From positions 2,458,501-2,522,500 of the forward strand of contig NZ_BQYI01000001.1 of assembly GCF_027923405.1 (NCBI RefSeq): a DNA stretch of 64,000 nt, in the 5' to 3' direction. The notes beneath the pieces were generated by a model. It ran no database searches, was not told where the DNA came from, and saw only the letters and a program-made list of their open reading frames with translations. A program made the translations under genes and the position numbers. Of this stretch, positions 37,840-45,002 are shown piece after piece. How positions within the stretch are numbered: the first letter of the stretch is position 1; each line of letters opens with the position of its first letter. The DNA comes from Paenibacillus sp. YYML68 (GTDB taxonomy: Bacteria; Bacillota; Bacilli; Paenibacillales; NBRC-103111).

Positions 37840-38073
37840 ATGTATTTTCGTAAACCGTCGTTGGATCAGCTTCCACACGAGGAGACCAAGATTTGGTGCT
37901 GCTCGAAAGATAATTGTAAGGGATGGATGCGTGACAATTTCGCATTCGATGTAACCCCGACCTGCCCACTGTGTCAGGCGCCGATGGAGAGCGGCTTCAA
38001 GCAGCTGCCAATTGTCGACAATTCGAACGATCTAAGACATCCGAAGCAGCTAAAGAAGGGCGTCCAGATGTAA
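37840..38073 (+). CDS. YdjO-family cold-inducible protein
   Basis: 77 residues with four Cys in two pairs, WCCSKDNCKGWMRDNFAF and TCPLCQAP, fitting a zinc ribbon; B. subtilis YdjO has the same layout and is cold-induced (recalled). ATG follows GGGAGGG. Monocistronic behind a hairpin leader and followed by a hairpin terminator. The molecular role is not known; nucleic-acid binding is suggested only by the Zn-ribbon appearance. Confidence 0.85.
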   Translation: MYFRKPSLDQLPHEETKIWCCSKDNCKGWMRDNFAFDVTPTCPLCQAPMESGFKQLPIVDNSNDLRHPKQLKKGVQM

Positions 38074-38092
38074 CCGCTCATCGATTACAAAA

Positions 38093-38126
38093 AAACCGCC
38101 TCTGTCCATAAGGATAGAGGCGGTTT
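38093..38126. terminator. Convergent terminator between ydjO-like gene and beta-amylase gene
   Basis: AAACCGCCTCT pairs with AGAGGCGGTTT; on the minus strand it is followed by seven T, on the plus strand by CGATTTT. It is strong for the minus-strand amylase gene and weaker for the plus strand. Confidence 0.85.
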
Positions 38127-38131
38127 CGATT

Positions 38132-39751
38132 TTACCACTGGATCGTGTAGATTGTAGGCGAAGCAGGGACGTTGCTCCATACGTTATTGGAGCCAGGCTC
38201 CCAAGACTTGATCGTTCCCGATGACGACTTGATGACTGCTTTGAACTCGACATTGCGTTCGGCTGGGGCAACGACTGTGCCTCTCCAATCGGCGGTTGCG
38301 CTATTGTACGTTAATGCGATCGTATAATTAGAATCCCATTGACCGAGCTCAGCCCGGTTGCCGACGACATGAACCGTATCGCCCGGCACGGTCGGTGCGC
38401 CCTTCACAATGAATGTATGGCTGACCGGCGTAATTCCTAGAATGTCGCGATAGCGATCCATAAGGCCGTTGTTGTAGACCACATCGTAAAATCTGAGAAG
38501 AGTGAAGCCGGCAAAGTTGTAGTTGTATGCCATCTCCGCGCTGCGCAAGTAACCGGTTTCGTTGCCAATCGGCAAGGCGTTCTCTCCATTTAGCGTGATG
38601 CCCTTGGCGTTGGCGAGGCCTGCGACCTCTTTTACAAGCGTCTTCGGCATGGAGTACTCGGGAGCACCTCCGCTATCCACCATCTCAAGGCAAGTGAACG
38701 TCAAGTCCAGCTTCGCTGTCTTGAACGCATCGAGCAGCGTCGAATAATTGTTGTAGCCAGCTGGCTTCTCAGCACCACGCGGCAGCGTCGGGTCGTTGTA
38801 TTTCCAGTGAACGCCTGCGATTTTGGCACCGATCGGAACGTTGAAGATAGGATCGAATGCCGAGTGTGCTGCTGAGCCGATGCGCTTCGCATGATCCTCC
38901 AGAATGCCTTGGTACCAGAGCATGAAGTCTTTGCCGTAATTCGTGTTGTAGCCGTTATTCAGGAACTGGTAGCCGTCAGAAGGCGGGTTGATCTGGTTCG
39001 TTGAGGTAAGGCTCAAGCCCCACGCGCTATTCACACCTGCCAGCGAGCCGTACTTGGCGAGTGCCCAGCTACGGAACTTGGATTTGGCGAACTCGGTATA
39101 CACCTGGAACTTGCCACGATTCGGATAGCCGCTGCCATCGCCGTCCACGTACGAAGGGAATCGCAATTCACCAGCAGGTCCGCCGGACAAATATATTTTG
39201 GCGATTACATCCTTGTACGGAGACATCGCGCTGGCGAATGCGGAATAAAGCTGACTGTACTGCGTCTGAATAACGTCGGTTGCAAGCGGATTCAACGTTT
39301 CTTTATTGATGTATCCACTTTCAGATTTAAAATAAAGACTGTCATCAGTCTTCAGGTTGAACAGCCATTGCGGAATGGGGGTGTTGCACGTATCGCCTAC
39401 ATTACCTCCGCACGTGTGGGTCGAGATGATCGGCACCAGCTTGATGCCGGCATTGCGAGCTGCTTGTGCAAACCGTTGCGCATACGAAAAATCGAACTGC
39501 TGATCGCCATTCTTCTCCATGTCCCCCCACCAAAAGTCGACGGTGACACCGTAGAAGCCGTTCTGCTTCGCCCAGCGAAGGTCGTTTTCGAACGTTGTCC
39601 AGTCTGTCACCTTCGTTAACGGGGCCATCAAGTACGATTTGTAGCTGGAATTCATAGTCTTGCCTTGTACTGCTGCGCTTACTGGCATTGCGGAGAATAC
39701 GAGTGACGCAGCTAAACCGAGCACTGCTAAAAGCTTGGACTTCTTGAGCAT
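38132..39751 (-). CDS. Secreted beta-amylase (GH14) with CBM20
   Basis: 539 residues. Signal peptide 1-27 (MLKKSKLL...VSAA). The GH14 barrel follows: VTVDFWWGDMEK, SGGPAGELRFPSY with catalytic Glu195, and the second Glu in LNGENAL; residues about 437-539 are a CBM20 starch-binding domain (GDTVHVVGNRAELGQWD). It releases beta-maltose from starch chains outside the cell. The length is close to the Bacillus cereus enzyme (546). ATG with GGAGG upstream; the promoter overlaps a catabolite-response element. Its product feeds maltose to the cell, unlike the internal glycogen pathway. Confidence 0.95.
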   Translation of the reverse strand: MLKKSKLLAVLGLAASLVFSAMPVSAAVQGKTMNSSYKSYLMAPLTKVTDWTTFENDLRWAKQNGFYGVTVDFWWGDMEKNGDQQFDFSYAQRFAQAARNAGIKLVPIISTHTCGGNVGDTCNTPIPQWLFNLKTDDSLYFKSESGYINKETLNPLATDVIQTQYSQLYSAFASAMSPYKDVIAKIYLSGGPAGELRFPSYVDGDGSGYPNRGKFQVYTEFAKSKFRSWALAKYGSLAGVNSAWGLSLTSTNQINPPSDGYQFLNNGYNTNYGKDFMLWYQGILEDHAKRIGSAAHSAFDPIFNVPIGAKIAGVHWKYNDPTLPRGAEKPAGYNNYSTLLDAFKTAKLDLTFTCLEMVDSGGAPEYSMPKTLVKEVAGLANAKGITLNGENALPIGNETGYLRSAEMAYNYNFAGFTLLRFYDVVYNNGLMDRYRDILGITPVSHTFIVKGAPTVPGDTVHVVGNRAELGQWDSNYTIALTYNSATADWRGTVVAPAERNVEFKAVIKSSSGTIKSWEPGSNNVWSNVPASPTIYTIQW

Positions 39752-39825
39752 TAATGTTCCTCCTGACTAGGAATAAGATGGGTGAAGCGTTATTGTTCAT
39801 CGCGTTGAGTCTTGTTGTTGTGTTG

Positions 39826-39854
39826 ATCATAGCATGAAAGCGATTGCTGTGCAA
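39826..39854 (-). promoter_or_regulatory. Beta-amylase promoter with overlapping cre-like site
   Basis: On the minus strand: TTGCAC (39849-39854), 17 nt, TATGAT (39826-39831), with TGC before it as extended -10. The spacer (39835-39848) is TGAAAGCGATTGCT on the plus strand, 13 of 14 to the cre consensus TGNAARCGNWWNCA. CcpA binding there would block RNA polymerase during growth on preferred sugar. Confidence 0.75.
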
Positions 39855-39934
39855 TCGTTTGCTCAAATAAATGTCAAGGAAGCATACTCAATGGGAGGAA
39901 AGTCGAAATCGCAAATATGAGGAGGAACGGGCGC

Positions 39935-40039
39935 ATGTCTATACACCGGATGCACCCGTTGCATATGTTACTAAGGAGAACACCGGGTGAGAGTGAAACG
40001 GAGCACGAAGCGCAAGCTGATCAGAGCATTCGTTCATAA
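39935..40039 (+). CDS. Possible 34-residue small ORF
   Basis: ATG 39935 has GAGGAGGAAC 5-9 nt upstream and opens a 34-codon frame beginning MSIHRMHPLHML. There is no recognisable motif. It lies in the 343-nt gap between the amylase promoter and the YjcZ-like gene; it may be a chance frame. Confidence 0.2.
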   Translation: MSIHRMHPLHMLLRRTPGESETEHEAQADQSIRS

Positions 40040-40094
40040 ACACTTTCGACGGAGTTTCATCACAAGGTTCACACATTATAAGGAGGCGTTATAC

Positions 40095-40211
40095 ATGGGT
40101 GCAGTAGGTGCAGGTGTAGGTTGCGGCGTAGGAAACGTTTGGACTTCGACAGGTACAATCTTGGTTCTCTTCATCTTGTTGGTTATCATCACTCGTACAG
40201 TATTCATCTAA
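40095..40211 (+). CDS. YjcZ-type small membrane protein
   Basis: 38 residues from ATG 40095, with AAGGAGG 8 nt upstream; the longer frame lacks a ribosome site. Gly-rich N-terminus (MGAVGAGVGCGVG) followed by one hydrophobic helix ILVLFILLVIITRTV, the pattern of YjcZ-family sporulation proteins. Those tiny proteins are found in spore membranes or coat preparations; this is inferred from pattern only. Confidence 0.8.
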   Translation: MGAVGAGVGCGVGNVWTSTGTILVLFILLVIITRTVFI

Positions 40212-40241
40212 TGTACTGACCAGCGGTTCCATTCGGAACGC

Positions 40242-40278
40242 AGCAAGAGGGCTTTGCCAACGGCAAAGCCCTCTTGCT
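40242..40278. terminator. Perfect 17-bp hairpin between the yjcZ-like gene and the GH18 gene
   Basis: GCAAGAGGGCTTTGCC-AAC-GGCAAAGCCCTCTTGC. No long T run on either strand. It likely terminates or stabilises both convergent transcripts. Confidence 0.7.
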
Positions 40279-40312
40279 CATGTACAGCTATGACTACAGG
40301 TCGGATTCGCGT

Positions 40313-42247
40313 TTATTTCTGCTGCAGCATCATGCTCCATAGACTGACATCCTCATAGCCGAGACGCCAAGCGGCCACACCGCCGAGATCGTACTTCTTG
40401 GCAATGTCAATGCGGGCCTTCACGGTCGCTTCGTCCTCCATCCAGAAGACGCGCTTGTTGCCATCCTGCGTATATTCCACCTTATATTGCTGGAACTTCG
40501 GGTCCCACGTCTTCGTAGCATTCTTCGTCTTGATCAGTGCCGGTAAATCCTTCATGAGCAAGGCCCGATTGCTGAGTAGCTGACCTTGACTGTTGACCTC
40601 CCACTCACGCACGTAGAATGGAATGCCCATAATAAGCTTGTCCCGCGGAATACCGTAGGATAAAAACTCCTTCACACCTTCCTCGACCCATTGCAGTCCG
40701 GCAACAGAGCCAGGCTCTGTACTGCCCTTCCAGTGGTGGTCGTACGTCATCGTGATGATGTAGTCGACGATACCAGCAAGCTTCTCATGGTCGAAGGCGG
40801 TCTGTGCGTTCCATTTCACGCTGCCGCGCGGCAGGTCGACGGAGACGATCAGCTTCTTCGCATGAGCAACGGTTGTCACCTCCTGCATGAAGGTCGTGAA
40901 GTTGGCGCGGTCGCCCTTCGCCAAACTCTCGAAGTCAATATTGAGACCGTCAACGCCTAGCAGCGCAGCCTTGTCGACTAGTGCGGTAATAAACTTGCTC
41001 CGAGCCTCCTTCGAAGCCAGGAAGCTCGTCGTCAGCGCTGCATCGAACTGGTTATGCACGAGCGGGTGCACCGAGAAGCCTTGCTGCTTCAAGTATGCAA
41101 CGGTCTCCTTGTTGGACGTATCCGTTAATGTGCCGGAGCTGTCCTTGAGACTGAAGTAGGTCGGCGAGACGACGTCCATTCCGGTTGTATTAGCTACATG
41201 AGCCCGAACGGTGCTGTCGGTCGATGTTCCGTTCCAGCCCCAATATTGCAGCTTGCGCAGGTTGTCCCAGATCGCTGTACCACTGCCGTAGAGACGAATG
41301 GAGGCATTGCTGTACTTTTGGGCGAAGCTCAGCGCTGCTCCGATCGTGCTGGCGTCACCTATTCGATTATCGTTCTGGAATATTTGATAATAAGGATAAT
41401 TGCTCCATATTTCTTGTAGCTTGCCATTCAGCATGGGCGCATCCGTCTTGATAATTCGGGTATGATCGTACGAGGCTGCGTAGCTCATCGCCTCGTCCAA
41501 GCCTAGAAATTCGCCGATCTCATTCTCATACTGATACACCTTGTAAGGCTTGATGTTGGAGAGCACTACGCTCCCTGATGTCGAATTCACAACAGTCGAA
41601 CTCCCCCAGCGCAGTGACTCCTTCACCGCATCCTCTAGCAGGGCGAACCTCCAGTTATCGTTCGTGTAGGAGCCTTGATAGACGTGATACAGCTTCGGCT
41701 GGTCAGCTCGAGTACGTTGCTTCACAGCCTCCGGGGTGTTGTCCCACAGCCACTGATGAGTATTCAGATCAAGCACGTAGGCGTTAGACCACTTCTTCGC
41801 TTCGGCAACCGCATCCGATAGTGTTGCGAACGTCCAGCCGCTCAGCGTGTTCTCGCCTTGATAGACTCGGTAGCGTGGGTAGTTGTTCCAGATCCACCCG
41901 CCTGCTTGCAGGTCACGAATGCTGGCGCTCGACCACTTGGACGCTTCGCGAATCGCCTGCTCCTTCGTCGCGAACTCCCAGGACGTTGGACTGTAGCCGT
42001 ATTGATACACCTTATAGCGTGGATAATTGTGCCATAGCCAATTGCGTGTGCCGATCTCTTCAACGTGAGAGTCCTTGTAGCTGCGTGCCGCCTGCTCCGC
42101 CGTCTTGTAGTCGGATGTTTCCATAATGATCTTCGTGTCTTGATAGACACGATACTTGGTCGTCTTGTCTGCAGCGACCGCCGAGCCGGCTGCCGAGAAG
42201 AACAAGACGAGAGCCGTGAGCGACAGCAGGGTCTTGCGTTTCAACAT
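40313..42247 (-). CDS. GH18 glycoside hydrolase with six N-terminal tandem repeats, exported
   Basis: 644 residues with a signal peptide (1-25, ...GSAVAA). Residues ~28-345 contain six imperfect ~48-residue repeats, each opening with Y-x-V-Y-Q (YRVYQ, YKVYQ, YRVYQ, YHVYQ, YKVYQ, YQIFQ) and several closing with W-x-W-x-N-Y-P. The rest is a GH18 barrel with DGLNIDFESL: Glu is the acid, and the usual Asp two before it is present. Spore cortex-lytic and N-acetylglucosaminidase GH18 enzymes have this DGxxIDFE form. The repeats are not LysM or SH3 and may bind glycans. A wall or cortex hydrolase is inferred. Confidence 0.82.
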   Translation of the reverse strand: MLKRKTLLSLTALVLFFSAAGSAVAADKTTKYRVYQDTKIIMETSDYKTAEQAARSYKDSHVEEIGTRNWLWHNYPRYKVYQYGYSPTSWEFATKEQAIREASKWSSASIRDLQAGGWIWNNYPRYRVYQGENTLSGWTFATLSDAVAEAKKWSNAYVLDLNTHQWLWDNTPEAVKQRTRADQPKLYHVYQGSYTNDNWRFALLEDAVKESLRWGSSTVVNSTSGSVVLSNIKPYKVYQYENEIGEFLGLDEAMSYAASYDHTRIIKTDAPMLNGKLQEIWSNYPYYQIFQNDNRIGDASTIGAALSFAQKYSNASIRLYGSGTAIWDNLRKLQYWGWNGTSTDSTVRAHVANTTGMDVVSPTYFSLKDSSGTLTDTSNKETVAYLKQQGFSVHPLVHNQFDAALTTSFLASKEARSKFITALVDKAALLGVDGLNIDFESLAKGDRANFTTFMQEVTTVAHAKKLIVSVDLPRGSVKWNAQTAFDHEKLAGIVDYIITMTYDHHWKGSTEPGSVAGLQWVEEGVKEFLSYGIPRDKLIMGIPFYVREWEVNSQGQLLSNRALLMKDLPALIKTKNATKTWDPKFQQYKVEYTQDGNKRVFWMEDEATVKARIDIAKKYDLGGVAAWRLGYEDVSLWSMMLQQK

Positions 42248-42354
42248 GCATCAGCCTCATTTCTTAAGTGGTTTTTTCGTAATCTACCACTCTATTAAAC
42301 GTCAGCAAGCATGAAGAAGTTGCGAGGGAAATGATAGAAATTGCTGCTAGAACG

Positions 42355-42392
42355 AAAAAAGACCGCAGCTTCTGTCGAAGCGTACGGTCTTA
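42355..42392 (-). terminator. Terminator of the DUF2653 gene pair
   Basis: On the minus strand AAGACCG pairs with CGGTCTT, with an inner GCTTC/GAAGC stem, followed by six T. It lies 21 nt after the stop of the DUF2653 gene. Confidence 0.88.
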
Positions 42393-42412
42393 ACGATTGG
42401 CAACAAAATGGA

Positions 42413-42691
42413 TCAAGTGTGAATATAAGCTACGATCTCATCCTCCAGCTCAAGCTGAATCTGATCACGGAACACGCGAAGATTGTGATGGCTGAACAAG
42501 TATCGCTCGATCGCCTCCTGCAGGTTCGCTGCGATAATGAACTGGCTGCGTCCTTCGGCCGTTACCTCTGCAGAGAAGCCGTTATCTTCATCCCACAGCA
42601 GCTCGACCTCGACCTGTGCAGGCTGAATCAGCTTGCGCTCTGCGACGTTCAAGCACACCGCGTTAATAATATCTTGTTCATTGAGCTTCAT
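42413..42691 (-). CDS. DUF2653 (YxcD-like) protein
   Basis: 92 residues, mixed alpha/beta, acidic, with MKLNEQDIINAVCLNVAERK at the start and EDEIVAYIHT at the end. This resembles the YxcD/DUF2653 family of unknown function, found in Bacillales. It has ATG with GGAGACC upstream and starts 23 nt after the Gly-rich membrane protein gene, so the two are probably cotranscribed. No catalytic residues are obvious. Confidence 0.75.
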   Translation of the reverse strand: MKLNEQDIINAVCLNVAERKLIQPAQVEVELLWDEDNGFSAEVTAEGRSQFIIAANLQEAIERYLFSHHNLRVFRDQIQLELEDEIVAYIHT

Positions 42692-42714
42692 GCGATGGTC
42701 TCCTTATGGGCACA

Positions 42715-43179
42715 TTAATAGCCGCGCGGTGGCTGCTCGTTCATCTTCTTGCGGTCGCGGAAGTAGACGAAGATTTTGCGAATCGCAACGAACAGCAGCA
42801 CAAGCGCCAGCACGTTCACGAGCATGCCGAGCATTTCGCCCATGAAGCCCATACCGCCGAACAATCCGCCGAACAGCATTCCGGCCAAGCCGCCGATCAA
42901 CAAGCCCTTCATCAGACCGCCGCTGAAGAAGCCAGGCTTCTGTGCAGGTGTAGCTGTAGCAGCTGTAGGCGACTTCGTAGCGGTCGAGCTGGAAGCGGCA
43001 GGGTCTGCCTTCGTCGCACCCGAGTTTGTCGCGTTGCTGTTAGGCGTTTGCGTCGACGAATTGTTGTTGAAGCTCTTCTTCGAGGAGCTGTAGCTCTTCT
43101 TCGCGTCTACCGGCTGCGGTGCGCTAAAGGAGAATGCAATGGCTGCGGCCATAACGAGTAAGGACAATTTTTTGAACAT
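42715..43179 (-). CDS. Secreted or membrane protein with Gly-rich hydrophobic core
   Basis: 154 residues from ATG 43179 (GGAGG 9 nt upstream). Signal segment ~5-25, a Ser/Thr/Asn-rich low-complexity linker (about 30-75), then GGLMKGLLIGGLAGMLFGGLFGG and a long hydrophobic helix followed by a basic tail. The Gly-rich membrane core resembles Tim44-like or small membrane-remodelling proteins, but I cannot assign a family. It probably forms an operon with the DUF2653 gene. Confidence 0.7.
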   Translation of the reverse strand: MFKKLSLLVMAAAIAFSFSAPQPVDAKKSYSSSKKSFNNNSSTQTPNSNATNSGATKADPAASSSTATKSPTAATATPAQKPGFFSGGLMKGLLIGGLAGMLFGGLFGGMGFMGEMLGMLVNVLALVLLFVAIRKIFVYFRDRKKMNEQPPRGY

Positions 43180-43318
43180 GCTGTATGCCTCCAAGTATCG
43201 TATTTTTTTGTCTACAACTGATACATACGATCAGCGCGGACAAAGGTTTCGATTTTTTTTTATTCTTGCTACAATGAATATCATATCATGTTTTTGGAAA
43301 GGAGGTAAGGGGATCTGT

Positions 43319-43858
43319 ATGGTTCTGTATCCAGAAGCACTCATTCGCTATTATCGGTATTTCCATATTGATCGCGATTACTTCGAATGTCATGAGGTGC
43401 TGGAGGAGTATTGGAAGGAGCATCCCGACGATCCGAACAAGGAAGCGTATGTCACGTTGATCCAAGTCGCTGTAGCGTCTTATCATGAGCGGAGAGGGAA
43501 TAAGGCAGGTGCGGTCAAGATGTTCCGATCGGCACTCAGTCGTCTGCAGACGGCCAATCTGGGGCCACTAGGACTTGATACGGAGGCGTTGAAGCAGCTG
43601 CTGGAGTCTAGGCTCGAAGGGCTGACCTCTATTGGCATTCAGGCTGCGACAGAAGCCTTCCAGGACTTGAACCTGCCGCTCGTCGATGATGCGCTCCTCC
43701 GGCAGTGTCAGCTTCATCTGGACGATATAGCGCGTTGGGGGAGGTCGAGCGATCATAGTGATTCGTATTTGCTGAACAAGCATACGCTGCGCGACCGAAG
43801 CGAAGTGATCGAGGAACGTCAACGGCAGCAACAAATCAGACAGTCTGGACGCGGGTAG
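43319..43858 (+). CDS. DUF309 domain protein
   Basis: 179 residues from ATG 43319, where AAGGGG lies 6 nt upstream and GGAGG farther away. The signature is YFECHEVLEEYWKEHP, with an EHx motif typical of DUF309 (YpuF-like), followed by an all-helical fold ending in a long basic tail. Family function is unknown; a nearby TGCTACAAT at 43267 is a possible extended -10. The transcript ends near an inverted repeat preceding the carbonic anhydrase gene. Confidence 0.82.
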   Translation: MVLYPEALIRYYRYFHIDRDYFECHEVLEEYWKEHPDDPNKEAYVTLIQVAVASYHERRGNKAGAVKMFRSALSRLQTANLGPLGLDTEALKQLLESRLEGLTSIGIQAATEAFQDLNLPLVDDALLRQCQLHLDDIARWGRSSDHSDSYLLNKHTLRDRSEVIEERQRQQQIRQSGRG

Positions 43859-43893
43859 CTATGACTTAGAATAAGACATTGGATGATACGTTC

Positions 43894-43911
43894 TCATGAC
43901 GCTTGTCATGA
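43894..43911. repeat. 7-bp inverted repeat overlapping the -35 of the carbonic anhydrase promoter
   Basis: TCATGAC-GCTT-GTCATGA. Its right arm overlaps the TTGTCA -35 element, so it could be a repressor operator or a terminator-like hairpin for the preceding gene. Confidence 0.55.
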
Positions 43912-43931
43912 TCCCTCGATCGGGTTAAAAT
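43903..43931 (+). promoter_or_regulatory. Sigma-A promoter for carbonic anhydrase
   Basis: TTGTCA (43903-43908), 17 nt, TAAAAT (43926-43931), 66 nt before the ATG. Confidence 0.7.
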
Positions 43932-43997
43932 AGTAGAGATGATTATGGTAGTAAATCGTACATATCATGGAAGGTACATACGGAAGGAGCACACACG

Positions 43998-44552
43998 ATG
44001 AATGAAACCTTGAAGCATGTGTTGGCGTATAATGAGAGCTTTGTCGAGCAGCACAAGTATGAGCCGTTCAAGACGTCCAAGTTCCCGGACAAGAAGATGG
44101 TTATTCTGACCTGCATGGACACACGTCTTATTGAATTGCTCCCATCGAGCATGAACTTGAAGAACGGTGATGTTAAGATCATCAAGGCAGCCGGTGCAAT
44201 TGTCAAGGCGCCGTTCGGTGGCATTATGCGCAGCATCCTTGTCGCGATCTACGAGCTCGGCGCTGAAGAGGTGTTCGTCATCGGACATTATGACTGCGGC
44301 ATGGCCAGCGTGAACACGGAGCGAGTGAAGGAGAAGATTGTGGCGCGGGGCATCAGCGAGGAGACGATTCAGACGCTCGAATATTCGGGCATCAGTCTGG
44401 AGAAATGGCTCGAAGGCTTCAACGATGTCAAGGAGAGCGTGCGCAGCAGCGTGAACTTGATCCGCAACCACCCGCTCATCCCTGACGTCCCGGTTCATGG
44501 ACTTGTCATCGATCCAGAGACAGGCCGTCTCGACGTAGTAGTCGAAGGCTAG
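43998..44552 (+). CDS. Beta-class carbonic anhydrase
   Basis: 184 residues. Zinc ligands Cys39, His97 and Cys100 with Asp41-Arg43 in CMDTR form the beta-carbonic anhydrase site; VIGHYDCGM closes it. It interconverts CO2 and bicarbonate in the cytoplasm, probably for carboxylation reactions or pH. ATG with AAGGAG upstream. Convergent with the HesB-like gene, with only 3 nt between the stops. Confidence 0.9.
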   Translation: MNETLKHVLAYNESFVEQHKYEPFKTSKFPDKKMVILTCMDTRLIELLPSSMNLKNGDVKIIKAAGAIVKAPFGGIMRSILVAIYELGAEEVFVIGHYDCGMASVNTERVKEKIVARGISEETIQTLEYSGISLEKWLEGFNDVKESVRSSVNLIRNHPLIPDVPVHGLVIDPETGRLDVVVEG

Positions 44553-44555
44553 CCC

Positions 44556-44885
44556 TTACCCGCGTTTATCGATTACGTGCATATAGCTGTTATAGATTTG
44601 ACCGCTGCTCTTCAGGATGAAGCAGCGGTCATTTTTCGTGCTGCGCTCCACCGTCATCTTCTCCTCGAAGAACACCTCGTGCTTGTTGTCCATCCATACG
44701 TCGAGCGGCTCGGCCTGTAGCTGAAAGTCGTGCGCGGTCGCTGCCTCGATGATCCAGAGCGCAGGTACGCCGCTCACCGCACAGCCGCACCCTTCATTAT
44801 CATAGACAAGCTTGAGCCGTCCGGCACGCTCGCCGATTCGTTCCCGGATCGCTTGAACCGCATCCTCTGTAAATTGTATGAACAT
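44556..44885 (-). CDS. HesB/IscA-like iron-sulfur biosynthesis family protein (YqkB-like)
   Basis: 109 residues from ATG 44885, with GGGAGAGGAAG upstream; an upstream extension lacks a ribosome site. The HesB core fold is recognisable from MFIQFTEDAVQAIRERI and LKLVYDNEGCGCAVSG. It has a CGC pair but not the full three-Cys pattern of scaffold IscA, so a divergent family member, like YqkB, is likely. Role in Fe-S handling is inferred. Confidence 0.75.
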   Translation of the reverse strand: MFIQFTEDAVQAIRERIGERAGRLKLVYDNEGCGCAVSGVPALWIIEAATAHDFQLQAEPLDVWMDNKHEVFFEEKMTVERSTKNDRCFILKSSGQIYNSYMHVIDKRG

Positions 44886-45002
44886 TCGTCTTCCTCTCCC
44901 TTCGTGCATTCCTTCTATTGTGGAGCAAGTTGCTTCTGAATTCAAGACCAAGTATGATCTAGAGGATGTCTTCTATTATATGGTAAAGGAAGGGGCATAC
45001 CT

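Noticed and set aside
39987-40094. Long N-terminal extension of the YjcZ-like protein
   Set aside because: The extension is basic and irregular, and AAGGAGG sits exactly before ATG 40095.
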